Assembly: GCA_017447815.1 (NCBI GenBank)
Contig: JAFSMS010000109.1
Location: forward strand, 1-32,444
DNA: 32,444 nucleotides
From: Bacteroidales bacterium
Lineage (GTDB): Bacteria; Bacteroidota; Bacteroidia; Bacteroidales; UBA932
Reading direction: 5' to 3'
Both the position numbers and the translations under genes were made by a program. Shown here one piece after another: positions 31,065 to 32,444 of this stretch; the stretch's first letter is position 1; every line of letters begins with the position of its first letter. The notes under the pieces were generated by a model. It saw only the letters and a list, made by a program, of their open reading frames with translations. It searched no databases and was not told the DNA's origin.

Positions 31065-32351
31065 CTATTCGTCACTCTTTTCACTATTATTGACGTTTTT
31101 GTTAAAATAGCCCTCATGTGAATGAAATTCGTCTTTACGACGAATTAACCTATTTGCCTCTTGATTCTCCAAAACACCCCTACGTCCGTCAAGATATGTC
31201 AAAATGACTATTTTTTCGGAAATCTTAAATGTCCCTATACGCTCCATATCGGACCAATAACCCCTATCGCCCTTTTCTGAGAAATATCCATTAGGAAGAA
31301 AGTCCATTCCAAGCGACACACCATTTACCTGATACCCATCCCATTCACCGACTATCCATTGTTCCTTTGGGCTGACAGCAAAGGCTTCTGGGAAAATAAA
31401 TGGCGTTCTCTTTGCCCTAAAAGCAGATAAAACTTCTGCTGGGATGTCTTCAGTCACCGCCAAAAAGTGCGCTTCATAATTAGCATCCTTCCCTAAACTG
31501 TTGCGTGCTGCAATTCGTAATGTGCGATGTGCTAATTCTCCACAGAGAACGCCCTCTTCGTCAAGAATAGTAAGTTCTTTTGTTTCTTCAACAGAATCAA
31601 CAAGCAATTTAAGCGCTTCAACTTGATCTCTTTTATAACGGCGATTATCAGCAACCCAGTTAGAATAGTTTTTCACCCGAACTACAGTAAAAGGCTCACC
31701 CATATATTGAGGCGTGAATACAAACAACCCGCGCCCATTACTTGCGTCAGAAGCAACATAGCAACAAGCTGGAATCCAATCTATAAGCGGGCGCGGACTC
31801 TCAGCGTTTTCCCCTTTCAAATAGTAAGTACCCGTATACCAAGCGTCTTCATCATATTCATTCTCAATTCTTACCCCCACCATCTTAAATGCAACCTCGT
31901 ATTGGGCTGATAAAACTTTAACTTCCTGTGGCTCATACGTTCCATAGAAAACTTTTCTTTTTGAAACTAAACGATGTCCGTCATTAAATAAAACCAATAA
32001 ATCGCTCTCTTTAACGAAATCCCTCTGTTCAATAAAGTCACCGTGATAATCTATTTCCTTTCTCGTAAAGTAGAGCTTATTAGTAGTTCCCTCGTGCTTG
32101 TTTGACCCTCCAGTAATCAATGTCGCAACGACTTTTCCATTTTCTTTCTTTTCGAAAATAGTACCTCCGGGGAATATATGTGTTCTTTCTCTCTGTGGAA
32201 GTGAATATAATTGTTCTATGCCGGCATTGACGTTGATTAGAGGGACATCAGAGCGAAGATACGTATCAGTATCTGTTGAAAACTTATCAAAACTTGTGAT
32301 AATCTGAGTTATCACAAGTAAAAGATTATCCAAAGTCGCCCCCAAGAGCAT
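31065..32351 (-). CDS. AT-rich 428-residue protein, unknown
   Basis: No family is recognised. The N-terminal 20 residues are moderately hydrophobic (LLGATLDNLLLVITQIITSF) without a clear cleavage site. The middle is mixed alpha/beta with many aromatic strands, including LIDWIPACCYVASDASNGRG and FTPQYMGEPFTVVRVKNYSNWV. The C-terminal part has a beta-sandwich look (GYQVNGVSLGMDFLPNGYF, then GTFKISEKIVILTYLDGRRG), somewhat like lipocalin-type repeats, and a charged tail. Lines counted here are about 43-45% GC, clearly below the housekeeping genes to the left, and Lys/Asn/Ile use is higher. That suggests later acquisition. It lies upstream of the SPFH/GYF_2 operon on the same strand; a functional link is unproven. 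Confidence 0.6.
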   Translation of the reverse strand: MLLGATLDNLLLVITQIITSFDKFSTDTDTYLRSDVPLINVNAGIEQLYSLPQRERTHIFPGGTIFEKKENGKVVATLITGGSNKHEGTTNKLYFTRKEIDYHGDFIEQRDFVKESDLLVLFNDGHRLVSKRKVFYGTYEPQEVKVLSAQYEVAFKMVGVRIENEYDEDAWYTGTYYLKGENAESPRPLIDWIPACCYVASDASNGRGLFVFTPQYMGEPFTVVRVKNYSNWVADNRRYKRDQVEALKLLVDSVEETKELTILDEEGVLCGELAHRTLRIAARNSLGKDANYEAHFLAVTEDIPAEVLSAFRAKRTPFIFPEAFAVSPKEQWIVGEWDGYQVNGVSLGMDFLPNGYFSEKGDRGYWSDMERIGTFKISEKIVILTYLDGRRGVLENQEANRLIRRKDEFHSHEGYFNKNVNNSEKSDE

Positions 32352-32383
32352 GTTGATTATCAGTTGTTTGACATTTCTACTTG

Positions 32384-32444
32384 TTAAAACGGCTTTGGAT
32401 AATATTTCACTGCTTCCCCAGACTCTTCAGCCACATTCTTAAGT
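32384..32444 (-). CDS. C-terminal end of a gene that begins beyond the window
   Basis: On the minus strand the last bases of the window read in one frame as LKNVAEESGEAVKYYPKPF followed by TAA at 32386-32384. The stop lies 32 bases before the ATG of the 428-aa gene, so the two could share a transcript. With only 19 residues visible the call is tentative, and a chance frame cannot be excluded. Confidence 0.35.
   Translation of the reverse strand, partial: LKNVAEESGEAVKYYPKPF

Overview
The window looks like one chromosomal stretch of a Bacteroidetes (probably Bacteroidales) genome. The evidence is: TAnnTTTG -7 promoter boxes directly before many start codons; almost no Shine-Dalgarno sequences; a SusC-type plug domain; a C69 dipeptidase; a membrane-anchored AraC regulator; and the family composition as a whole. 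Most of it is GC-rich (lines I counted in gyrA run from 53 to 72%). The right end, from about 28 kb and especially 31-32.4 kb, is AT-richer (about 43-45% in lines counted). No rRNA, tRNA, CRISPR array or insertion sequence was seen.

Left part (1-3.9 kb): a rhomboid protease and a GreA/GreB-type elongation factor diverge from a 50-bp near-perfect palindrome. A lipoprotein that is only a TonB-receptor plug domain lies just upstream of a DMT-family exporter. Then come an RluA-type pseudouridine synthase and an AraC-type regulator with one membrane anchor.

Housekeeping block (3.9-20.7 kb): one tight minus-strand operon carries a SPOR lipoprotein, an M28-fold protein with a degenerate metal site and a TonB C-terminal domain, leuS, and two tandem YitT transporters. 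Opposite it is a PhoH-family ATPase, which ends in a bidirectional terminator shared with a gyrA-TPR operon. A LolA-like protein, a ClpA-type unfoldase, an unlisted 41-residue acidic small protein, an exported alpha/beta hydrolase and a nucleoside phosphorylase follow.

Envelope block (20.7-28 kb): an exported C69 dipeptidase; an AI-2E-type permease in operon with an exported peptide-deformylase-like protein; an outer-membrane barrel protein divergent from a compact transmembrane Ser/Thr kinase; a leucine-rich-repeat lipoprotein; and a putative DNA-binding protein.

Right end (28-32.4 kb): a tightly packed minus-strand operon encodes a 110-aa unknown, an SPFH (band 7) protein ending in a GYF_2 (DUF4339) domain, two more small GYF_2 proteins and a four-helix membrane protein. 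Upstream is an AT-rich 428-aa protein that I do not recognise. This GYF_2/SPFH cluster is the best candidate for a poorly described system. Other noteworthy points are the repeated palindromic divergent promoters, the probable pseudo-peptidase, the exported deformylase and the 41-aa protein.
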